Below are positions 7,931-13,836 of a stretch of 27,056 bases of DNA, one piece after another. A program made the translations under genes and the position numbers. The notes under the pieces were generated by a model. It was not told the origin of the DNA. It worked only from the letters and a program-made list of their open reading frames with translations, and ran no database searches. Source of the stretch: JAPXSY01 sp034003585 (GTDB lineage: Bacteria; Verrucomicrobiota; Kiritimatiellia; RFP12; UBA1067); NCBI GenBank assembly GCA_034003585.1, contig JAVEYH010000036.1, forward strand, positions 1 to 27,056. The letters are read 5' to 3'. Position 1 is the stretch's first letter. Each line of letters starts with the position of its first letter.

Positions 7931-8677
7931 TTAGAAACCCACGCCCGGCACCGAGAAGCGCAGACCCGCGCCGTCGTGATACGTCGCGTACTCGGTCACA
8001 ATCGCCCCGTCCCGGCCGCCCATCATGAAATGCCACGTCTCCGGCCCGCCCAGTTTGCGCACCTTGCCGTCCGCCTCCCATTTCTCCACATGCACGCTCT
8101 TGAGGTGCGGAATCTGGACTTGGGAGAGCATCGCCTTGGCTTCCGGGAACTTGTCCAGGTTGGGCTCGCCGACCTCGCTGAAGCCGTAGACGTAGCCGTG
8201 GCGCACCTGCCAGCTCTCGATCTTGCAGCGGATGGTCTTGCCGTCCTTCTCCTGGGTGGGCACATGGCGGTGCTCGGCGATGCTTTGACACGGCAACAGG
8301 TAGATGTCGTGCCCGAAATACCCCTCGGCCTTCTCATTGCACCAGATGACGCCGCCCATGCCGAACGCGGCGAAGTCCCCCTTGGCGAAATCCACGGCCC
8401 AGAAGGGCCCGTCGGGCCGCGCCAGCTCGGCATACACCGGCACGCTGAATTTCCGCATCAGATCGAAATAGGCCTGTTTGGCCTTCGCGCTGTCAAATTT
8501 GCCGTCCTTGTAATAATCCGCATTGCTCACTCGATTGCACCCTTTCTGCGCCGCGCACCCGCAGCACGCTTTGTTGTCCCCCGACGTCTGGCAGCCTGCC
8601 GAAAACCCCAACAGGCCCAACCCCATTCCGGCGACCATCGCGCCGGTCAGCATGTTCGACATGACAGCGTTCTTCAT
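7931..8677 (-). CDS. Exported lipoprotein of the D-lyxose isomerase-like cupin family
   Basis: The 248-residue product begins with a signal peptide ending in FSAGC (Cys29), a weak lipobox, followed by a Cys-rich linker. The mature part resembles, from memory, Bacillus D-lyxose ketol-isomerase (YdaE type). YLLPCQSIAEHRH aligns with LVLFPGQTCPEHRH, KIESWQVRHG with the ETFRCRYG block, and ETWHFMMGGRDGAIVTEYATY with KHWFQAGEEGAVVTEMSS. The four metal ligands would be His136, His138, Glu154 and His216, all present. Known members are cytoplasmic and interconvert aldoses and ketoses; an exported form is unusual. The ATG at 8677 has AAGGAG eight bases upstream. It is the first gene of the five-gene operon. 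Confidence 0.75.
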   Translation of the reverse strand: MKNAVMSNMLTGAMVAGMGLGLLGFSAGCQTSGDNKACCGCAAQKGCNRVSNADYYKDGKFDSAKAKQAYFDLMRKFSVPVYAELARPDGPFWAVDFAKGDFAAFGMGGVIWCNEKAEGYFGHDIYLLPCQSIAEHRHVPTQEKDGKTIRCKIESWQVRHGYVYGFSEVGEPNLDKFPEAKAMLSQVQIPHLKSVHVEKWEADGKVRKLGGPETWHFMMGGRDGAIVTEYATYHDGAGLRFSVPGVGF

Positions 8678-8702
8678 CGAGCTTCTCCTTTTTTCGGGTC
8701 AC

Positions 8703-8721
8703 AGCCGGTTCCGAACCGGCT
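8703..8721. promoter_or_regulatory. Palindrome in the leader of the cupin-led operon
   Basis: AGCCGGTTC-C-GAACCGGCT is a perfect 9-bp inverted repeat around one base, 25 bp before the cupin start codon. It may be an operator or an RNA stem. A related but shorter repeat lies at 12966-12983 upstream of the RpiB-like gene. Confidence 0.45.
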
Positions 8722-8740
8722 CCCAGACCCCGTATCCGTA

Positions 8741-8754
8741 CTAATCGTAATTAG
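8741..8754. promoter_or_regulatory. Small palindrome at the predicted transcription start of the cupin-led operon
   Basis: CTAAT-CGTA-ATTAG is a 5-bp inverted repeat just downstream of the predicted -10 element, where a repressor would block initiation. A further 6-bp repeat (TCGCCT/AGGCGA, 8780-8795) overlaps the predicted -35 element. Both sites are predictions only. Confidence 0.35.
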
Positions 8755-8761
8755 AAGGGAA

Positions 8762-8790
8762 AGTGTACCGCCCCCCCCCTCGCCTGTAAA
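8762..8790 (-). promoter_or_regulatory. Predicted promoter of the cupin-VOC-dhaK-dhaL-lsrF operon with G9 tract in the spacer
   Basis: On the minus strand a -35 TTTACA (8785-8790) and a -10 TACACT (8762-8767) are separated by exactly 17 bp. That spacer holds nine consecutive G (C9 at 8771-8779 on the plus strand). Transcription would start near 8755. A gain or loss of G would change spacer length and promoter strength. Confidence 0.5.
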
Positions 8791-8822
8791 GGCGAAAGAG
8801 GACACGGTACGGGTTTTCGGGA

Positions 8823-8850
8823 TTGACTCTTTCCGCCCCCCCTGCATAAT
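8823..8850 (+). promoter_or_regulatory. Predicted GH16 promoter with C7 tract in the spacer
   Basis: A -35 TTGACT (8823-8828) and a -10 CATAAT (8845-8850) are separated by 16 bp that include seven consecutive C (8836-8842). The start of transcription would be near 8857, giving a leader of about 84 bases before the GH16 start. Confidence 0.5.
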
Positions 8851-8940
8851 GGGCGCCTATCTAGGGTTCCCGAGTGGCTCCGGGGTAAACGGAGGGGACA
8901 CTCGTGATCCGGAATGCGAAAAAGGAAGGACGAAAAAGGC

Positions 8941-9891
8941 ATGAAACCGTGTTTGATCGGCGCGCTGGCAATGGCCATGATGACGGCGGGGGCGGGGGAA
9001 ACAGGCGTGTGCGACGCCAGGCCGGTCGTGGAGGGCGAGGCGCCGTCCCTCTTGCCGACGGGGAAGCGCTTTGCGCTCGTTTGGCATGACGAGTTCAACG
9101 GGGATCAGCTCGACGCGTCGAAGTGGGGCTACCGCACAAACTTCTGGGGTCAGCGCGCGCACTGGTTCGCCGCGCCGGAAGACAACGCCGTGGAAGTGAA
9201 GGAGGGCAAGTGCTTTTTGAAACTGAAAAAGCTTCCCAACGGACAGTTCGTCTCGCCGCAGCTCCAGACCGGCGAGCTGCTCTGGGATTATCCCACGGAT
9301 CCCAACGCGAAGAGTTTCTGGCCCCTGCCGGAAAAACGCACGCCACCGAAGTTCGAGCACAAATACGGCTATTATGAGTGCCGTTGCCGGTTGCAGCAGG
9401 AGCCCGGATGGTGGAGCGCCTTCTGGATGCAGACGGTCACCCAGGGATGCTGTCTCGATCCCGCGCGCGCCGGCATTGAACACGATATCATGGAATCGTT
9501 CGTTCCCGGCGAGGTGATCCCCGCATGCTTCCATTACAACGGGTACGGCCGCGATTACAAGGGCTTCAAAACCCCGCGGCCGGTCAAGGGCGCAAAGCCG
9601 GGTTCGGCCACCATGCATCTCGACAAGACCCAGTACCATGTTTTCGGGATGCTCTGGGAACCGGACGGGTACACGATCTACGTCAATGGCCGGCAACGGG
9701 GAGAGAAGGTGGGCTCGGAAGGGGATGAGGCGGTTTCGCAGGTTCCCGAGTTCGTGCTGCTCACCACCGAGGCGAAGTCGTTCCGCAGCAACCGAATGAC
9801 CGGAAAAGGCGTTCCCGAACTTGAGGAGGCCGCGAAAAAAGACGATGCCTTCATCGTCGATTACGTGCGGGTTTTCGACGTTGTTGACTGA
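8941..9891 (+). CDS. Secreted GH16 family glycanase (beta-glucanase/agarase/carrageenase type)
   Basis: This 316-residue exported protein has a short Sec signal (MKPCLIGALAMAMMTAGAG). The jelly-roll starts at LVWHDEFNG, typical of GH16. The catalytic signature is GIEHDIMES, giving Glu180 as nucleophile, Asp182 and Glu185 as acid/base (E-x-D-x-x-E). PGWWSAFWMQ and WEPDGYTIYVNG are further family blocks. Known members cleave internal beta-1,3/1,4 links in laminarin, agar, carrageenan or mixed-linkage glucans; the exact substrate cannot be told. I prefer the ATG at 8941 because it gives a clean signal peptide; AAGGAAGG lies upstream at a slightly long distance. It is divergent from the cupin-led operon, from which it is separated by two predicted promoters. 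Confidence 0.9.
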   Translation: MKPCLIGALAMAMMTAGAGETGVCDARPVVEGEAPSLLPTGKRFALVWHDEFNGDQLDASKWGYRTNFWGQRAHWFAAPEDNAVEVKEGKCFLKLKKLPNGQFVSPQLQTGELLWDYPTDPNAKSFWPLPEKRTPPKFEHKYGYYECRCRLQQEPGWWSAFWMQTVTQGCCLDPARAGIEHDIMESFVPGEVIPACFHYNGYGRDYKGFKTPRPVKGAKPGSATMHLDKTQYHVFGMLWEPDGYTIYVNGRQRGEKVGSEGDEAVSQVPEFVLLTTEAKSFRSNRMTGKGVPELEEAAKKDDAFIVDYVRVFDVVD

Positions 9892-9927
9892 CGGTCACCG
9901 CGCCCCCCGGCTTGACCCGGAAGCTCG

Positions 9928-11718
9928 TCAGCGCACCCCGATCAGCGTGCCCCGGGGTGCGGGCGAGGGCAATCCGGCAAATTCCGCAGGCGTGCCCCGG
10001 TACACGCGCAGGCAATCGAAATCCTGCCGGTTCGGCACCGTCCCTTGCTTGCGGAGCTTGCCGATGTCGAAAAACCCGGAGGTGAGCCCCTGCGTGACGG
10101 TCGCCTCGCTCAGCCCGAACGTTGCCGCGCAAACCGGAATGTCGCGCCGCAGGTCAATGGCGCCGGCCCCCTCCTTGAGCCAGACCGCCGCCGTCACATA
10201 CCCCGAATCCCCGTCCGCATGGAAACTGATCCCGGCATGATAGAGGGTGCCGGCCTGAACAGGGGCGATGAAATAAGAGGTGAGCCCGTCACCCCACGCG
10301 CCTCCCGCGCCCCCGATCTGGATGCCGGACGAGCCGCTCGGCGCCAGGATCTGCAGCATCATTTGTGAGGCGGTGGAGGTCGAGGCGAGGATGAGCCGCA
10401 GGCCGCCTGCGCCGCGGTTGTCGCTGTCGATCGGCCGGAACTCCTCGGCGACGGAGGGGGTCCGGTCCGCACGGAAAAAGAAGTCCAGCCCGCCGCGGAG
10501 GATCCGCTGGCCGTTGGTCACCAGCGACATCGCGGCCAGGGAAGAGGCCTCGGAGGCCGGCGTGATCACCGCGCGCGCATAGACCCCTTCGGCCACATTG
10601 TTGGTGGTCAGGACGCTCAAATACCCGCCCGCATAAGGGAGGAAGGGTTCGTTCGTGCTCACGGAGGCGTCCGAATAGGCTCCCGCATCCGCCAGGACCG
10701 CGGTACCGCCGACCGTTACCAGATCGCCCTTGCCCCCGGTGCCGCCCCCCGGCCCGGAGAAATCCGCCTGCAGAACAAGCGCCGAATCCGTATCCGCCTC
10801 CCCTCCCGCCGTCGCTTCGAGCGGCCCGAAAACCGCGGGGGTCGCGTTGTGAATCCGGAACCGGTCGAACTCCTGACGCATCGTCAAGGGGATGTTCACA
10901 TACCGGAACTGCCCCAGATAAAAATCGCCGGTCGGCAACCCGTTGACGACAACCGCCTCATTGACCCCGAAGGTCAGGGTCGCGACCGGCGCGGCCGTGG
11001 CCAGATCGATTTCGTTGGTGCCCGCCTGCCCCCAGACCTTTGCGGTCACCGTGCCTTCCGCATCCGTGGCAAAGGTCAGCCCCAGATGATAGACCGTGCC
11101 GGCGAGCATCGCGAACGGGCCCTCCGCACTCAACCCGGAGACGAGCGCACCCGTGTCCCCGCCGCTCCGCAGCCCGTCCGCATTCGCCTGCACCTCCAGC
11201 TTCAGGCTGGGGACGCCTCCCGTCATCTGCGAGGAGAGCAGATTGAAACGCAGCCCGCCCGCGCTGCGGTTGTCCACATCCAGCGGGCGGAACTCGAATT
11301 TCGTGATGTCCCGGTCGGAGCGGAAGAAAAAGTCGATCGCGCCGTTCAACACACGGTCGTCCCCGATCACCGATGTCATGGCATTCAACGAATTGGAGGA
11401 CGCGTTCGGCGAGAATTTGACGGCGTTGAGCGTGCTGCCGGATGTGTTGGAGACGATCGAACAACTCAGATAACCGCCCGCGGAAGCCATCGGGTTCTCG
11501 CCGATAACCCGCGTGAACGTATAGGCGTCGCTCTTCAGTTCGCCCAGAACCCCGCCCGTTGTCACGCTGTCGTACGGACCGCCGCTCCGGCTGTTGCCCG
11601 GCCCGCTGAAGTCAGCCTGAAACACCACGTCCGCCAAACACCGTTGCCCCGGGAACCCGACGCACAGCAACCCCGCCACCGTGAACCCTGAACACAACCT
11701 CCGCCTGATTCTTGTCAT
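9928..11718 (-). CDS. Secreted protein with two tandem copies of a LamG-like domain
   Basis: This 596-residue protein has a signal peptide ending near CLADV and two related units of about 275 residues. Each opens with V-QADFSGPG, then GGYLS, DFFFR-DR, EFRP-D-DNR-AGGLR, GT-YH-G-F and TFG--EA-V--GL, and closes with DFD-LRVYRGTP or EFDRFRIHNATP. The fold is probably a concanavalin-like beta-sandwich that binds sugar or surface ligands; no catalytic motif is evident. The C-terminus is PRGTLIGVR, matching the end of the frameshifted protein at 17708. The ATG at 11718 has GGAGGGG upstream and a good predicted promoter at 11774-11803. It converges on GH16 with 36 bp between stops. Confidence 0.75.
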   Translation of the reverse strand: MTRIRRRLCSGFTVAGLLCVGFPGQRCLADVVFQADFSGPGNSRSGGPYDSVTTGGVLGELKSDAYTFTRVIGENPMASAGGYLSCSIVSNTSGSTLNAVKFSPNASSNSLNAMTSVIGDDRVLNGAIDFFFRSDRDITKFEFRPLDVDNRSAGGLRFNLLSSQMTGGVPSLKLEVQANADGLRSGGDTGALVSGLSAEGPFAMLAGTVYHLGLTFATDAEGTVTAKVWGQAGTNEIDLATAAPVATLTFGVNEAVVVNGLPTGDFYLGQFRYVNIPLTMRQEFDRFRIHNATPAVFGPLEATAGGEADTDSALVLQADFSGPGGGTGGKGDLVTVGGTAVLADAGAYSDASVSTNEPFLPYAGGYLSVLTTNNVAEGVYARAVITPASEASSLAAMSLVTNGQRILRGGLDFFFRADRTPSVAEEFRPIDSDNRGAGGLRLILASTSTASQMMLQILAPSGSSGIQIGGAGGAWGDGLTSYFIAPVQAGTLYHAGISFHADGDSGYVTAAVWLKEGAGAIDLRRDIPVCAATFGLSEATVTQGLTSGFFDIGKLRKQGTVPNRQDFDCLRVYRGTPAEFAGLPSPAPRGTLIGVR

Positions 11719-11773
11719 CCCACCCCTCCATGCCTGCTTTCCGCCCCTCCGCATTCATGCGGGATTGTCACTC

Positions 11774-11803
11774 AGTATAACAGAAAGAAAAGGGAATCGT
11801 CAA
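11774..11803 (-). promoter_or_regulatory. Predicted promoter of the tandem LamG-like gene
   Basis: On the minus strand a -35 TTGACG (11798-11803) and a -10 TATACT (11774-11779) lie 18 bp apart, each matching five of six consensus bases. The leader would be about 49 bases. The same sequence recurs in the duplicated copy at 12001-12030. Confidence 0.6.
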
Positions 11804-11827
11804 AAACGGGCGCAGCCCGCAACCCGA

Positions 11828-11927
11828 NNNNNNNNNNNNNNNNNNNNNNNNNNNNNNNNNNNNNNNNNNNNNNNNNNNNNNNNNNNNNNNNNNNNNNNNN
11901 NNNNNNNNNNNNNNNNNNNNNNNNNNN
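11828..11927. other. Assembly gap of 100 N
   Basis: A run of exactly 100 N, a scaffolding placeholder. Reading frames that cross it are not real. Its flanks are identical, so the true gap is probably nil. Confidence 0.98.
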
Positions 11928-12033
11928 CCGCCTGATTCTTGTCATCCCACCCCTCCATGCCTGCTTTCCGCCCCTCCGCATTCATGCGGGATTGTCACTC
12001 AGTATAACAGAAAGAAAAGGGAATCGTCAAAAA

Positions 12034-12046
12034 CGGGCGCAGCCCG
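12034..12046 (-). terminator. Short terminator-like hairpin ending the RpiB-like transcript
   Basis: On the minus strand CGGGC-TGC-GCCCG is followed by TTTTT, which also forms the start of the -35 region of the next promoter. The stem is only 5 bp, so efficiency is uncertain. The same bases appear at 11807-11819 in the duplicated copy. Confidence 0.5.
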
Positions 12047-12059
12047 CAACCCGATTTCA

Positions 12060-12143
12060 TCTCACACAAAGGCACAAAGGACGCGAAGGATTCTTCCATG
12101 ACACACCGTTCCCCGTCGTGTCCTTTGTGCCCTTCGTGTGAGA
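12060..12143. repeat. Long imperfect inverted repeat built from CAAAGG-type words
   Basis: Arms at 12060-12086 and 12117-12143 pair almost fully, with few mismatches and one bulge. Each arm contains CACAAAGGAC and a related CACAAAGG or CACGAAGG word. The element lies in the gene-free stretch 11719-12269, which otherwise holds only the gap, a promoter and two hairpins. It may be a mobile palindromic repeat or part of a terminator region. Confidence 0.65.
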
Positions 12144-12200
12144 AACTATTTGCTTTTTAGTGCCGTTGCCGGTTGGCAAGGCACGAAATTCTCCTTTGGC

Positions 12201-12229
12201 GCGATTCCGTTTCACCTGAACGGAATCGC
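12201..12229. repeat. Perfect 11-bp inverted repeat downstream of the RpiB-like gene
   Basis: GCGATTCCGTT and AACGGAATCGC are separated by seven bases, 40 bp after the RpiB-like stop. No T-run follows on either strand, so it is more likely an mRNA-stabilising stem or a repeat element than a simple terminator. Confidence 0.6.
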
Positions 12230-12269
12230 ACCCGGCCGCCCCTTGCCGCGTCACGCGCTTTCGCGGGAC

Positions 12270-12863
12270 TCACCGCGGCCGGATCGCCTCGACCTTCCCG
12301 CATGCGTCGTGCAGGAACTCGGAGAGGCCCTCCAGCCCCTCGGTGAACCGGGTGGTCAGGAACGCGTCCGCCGCGGCCTTGGCCATGTCGGGACCCCAGA
12401 TCATCTGGCCGAGGCAAAGTACGTTGGCGTTGTTGATCGCGCGGCACATCTTCGCGGCGTAGACCGACTCCACCACCGCGGCGGTGCAGCCCTGGAAGCG
12501 GTTGGCCACGATGGACATGCCCATGCCCGTGCCGCAGAACAGGATCGCCCGCGGCGCCCGGCCGGCCCGCATGGCTTCGCACACCGCGACCGCGCTTTCG
12601 AAATAGGGACAGGCCTTGCCGTCGCGGGTGCTGAGATCCGTCACCTCGTAGCCCTGGCTCTTCAGATGCGCCGCGACCGCGTCTTTCAGCGACACCGCAT
12701 ACGGGTCCGCCGCCACCAGAATCTTTTTGCTCTCCGCCATGCTCTTCTTTGCCTCCGTTGTCTGCTTGTCCGCCTTCGCCGTCAGCGCGGCCGCCCCGGC
12801 CAGCGCGGTTCCGGCCGCTCCGGCCTGCGCCAGAAACGTCCGCCGGGTTGCTGTAGAAGTCAT
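12270..12863 (-). CDS. Tat-exported RpiB/LacA/LacB-family isomerase-like protein lacking phosphate-binding residues
   Basis: The 197-residue product starts with a Tat signal (TATRRTFLAQAG, hydrophobic to about residue 29, AKA cleavage). An RpiB-type domain follows from residue 45. The catalytic cysteine is kept in CGTGMGMS (Cys110), as is NNANVLCLG. Against E. coli RpiB, recalled from memory, the DH pair is DP (53-54), the HND histidine is Ile143, and the phosphate-binding GGRHQQR block is replaced by EGLEGLSE at 175-182. RpiB normally isomerises ribose-5-phosphate in the cytoplasm. Here a non-phosphorylated sugar outside the cytoplasm seems likelier. The ATG at 12863 has AAGGA seven bases upstream. 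An internal ATG at 12740 with GGAGG upstream could give a signal-less form. Confidence 0.82.
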   Translation of the reverse strand: MTSTATRRTFLAQAGAAGTALAGAAALTAKADKQTTEAKKSMAESKKILVAADPYAVSLKDAVAAHLKSQGYEVTDLSTRDGKACPYFESAVAVCEAMRAGRAPRAILFCGTGMGMSIVANRFQGCTAAVVESVYAAKMCRAINNANVLCLGQMIWGPDMAKAAADAFLTTRFTEGLEGLSEFLHDACGKVEAIRPR

Positions 12864-12879
12864 GTGTCGTTCCTTGCTG

Positions 12880-12911
12880 GCGGGGACCGTCCTGACCACC
12901 GGCGTCCCCGC
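12880..12911. promoter_or_regulatory. Inverted repeat in the leader of the RpiB-like gene
   Basis: GCGGGGAC (12880-12887) and GTCCCCGC (12904-12911) form an 8-bp stem 17 bp upstream of the start codon, just before the ribosome site. It may affect translation or be an operator. Confidence 0.35.
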
Positions 12912-12965
12912 TTGCCGTAAACGCGAAATCAAGAGCAGAATACATCACCGGGGGCGGATTTGAAA

Positions 12966-12983
12966 GCGGTTATTCCGAACCGC
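12966..12983. promoter_or_regulatory. Palindrome between deoR-type and RpiB-like genes
   Basis: GCGGTT-ATTCCG-AACCGC lies about 100 bp upstream of the RpiB-like start and shares the core TTCCGAACCG with the palindrome at 8703-8721. The same ten bases also occur inside a coding region near 17908, so the match may be chance. Confidence 0.3.
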
Positions 12984-13013
12984 GCCCGCCCGCTTCGCGA
13001 AGGGAATCCGGAC

Positions 13014-13766
13014 TCAAACCAGACGCACGTCCACACCCTTTTTGCGCAGTTTGGCGACCTCGGAGGCGGGCGCGCCGGTGTCGGTGATCAGGATGTCGAT
13101 GCGGGCCGCGGGCATGATGTGGGCGAAGCCCTCCCGCCCCAGCTTGGACGCATCTGCCAAGACGATGGTCTGACGCGCCTGCCGCGACATGCGGCGGCAG
13201 ACGTCGGCGATCTCCGCGCTGTCGGCGGTGGTGCCTTGCGCGGCGGTGATGCCGTCTGAACCCAGAAACGCTTTCGAGACGTGAAACTGTTCGAGTTCGC
13301 GGATGGTGGCCGGACCGGTCAAGGCCTCGATCGGGGGGCGGAACTCGCCGCCCGTGAGCGTCACCGAAATGCCGGGATTGTGGCGCACGAAGGGCAGCAG
13401 CAGGGTGGAGTTGGTCACGATGTTCACGCCTTTGCGTCCGACCAGAAAGCGCGGGATCAGCGAGGTGGTGGTGCCCGCCGTGATCATGATGTCCTCCAGG
13501 TCGCCGATCAGGCCGGCGGCGGCGCGCGCGATGCGGCTTTTCTCTTCGAGTCGCGTCCGCTGCCGCTCCGCGACGTTGGCGTGGAGGGTCGGCAGACCGC
13601 CGCCATGCTGACGCAACACGAGCCCTTGGGCTTCGAGCGCTTTGAGGTCGCTGCGGATGGTTACCTCCGACACGCTGAAATGCCGGCTCAGCTCGCTGAC
13701 GGAGAGTTCGGGACGCTCCATCATCAGGTCGAGAATCTGCTGCTTGCGGTTGCGTTTTCTGGTCAT
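13014..13766 (-). CDS. DeoR family transcriptional regulator
   Basis: This 250-residue cytoplasmic repressor has the family's normal length. The N-terminal winged helix-turn-helix spans residues 7-57 (RKQQILDLM, LSVSELSRHFSVSEVTIRSDL, LRQHGGG). The C-terminal sugar-phosphate sensor domain spans about residues 75-230 (IMITAGTTTSLIPRFL, VNIVTNSTLL, LTGGEFR, IVLADASKLG). DeoR-type repressors sense phosphorylated sugars. The start at 13766 has only a weak AGAAAGAG site; the open frame upstream to 14117 is in the FAD gene region and is not credible. It sits directly upstream of the RpiB-like gene on the same strand and is a candidate repressor of the isomerase, kinase and aldolase genes. Confidence 0.9.
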   Translation of the reverse strand: MTRKRNRKQQILDLMMERPELSVSELSRHFSVSEVTIRSDLKALEAQGLVLRQHGGGLPTLHANVAERQRTRLEEKSRIARAAAGLIGDLEDIMITAGTTTSLIPRFLVGRKGVNIVTNSTLLLPFVRHNPGISVTLTGGEFRPPIEALTGPATIRELEQFHVSKAFLGSDGITAAQGTTADSAEIADVCRRMSRQARQTIVLADASKLGREGFAHIMPAARIDILITDTGAPASEVAKLRKKGVDVRLV

Positions 13767-13836
13767 GCTCTTTCTCAGGGTTTTCCTGCCGCGTGAAATC
13801 CGTTTTTTTGCCGGGGCTCCTCGCCAAAAGGCCCGT

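Larger units (their letters stand above)
11701..12054. repeat. Exact 127-bp duplication flanking the N gap (assembly overlap)
   Basis: Bases 11701-11827 and 11928-12054 are identical over all 127 bp and abut the 100-N gap on either side. A 127-bp overlap equals a common de Bruijn k-mer size, so this is best read as two contig ends that should be merged rather than a biological repeat. The second copy contains a false extra start of the tandem-domain gene. Confidence 0.9.

Noticed and set aside
11681..11985. Open frames that cross the N gap, including a second copy of the tandem-domain protein start
   Set aside because: They exist only because of the N run and the 127-bp assembly duplicate.
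12925..12960. Sigma70-like promoter for the RpiB-like gene (TTTCAA and TATTCT, 17 bp apart)
   Set aside because: The -35 matches only three of six consensus bases, so I did not list it although the spacing is right.
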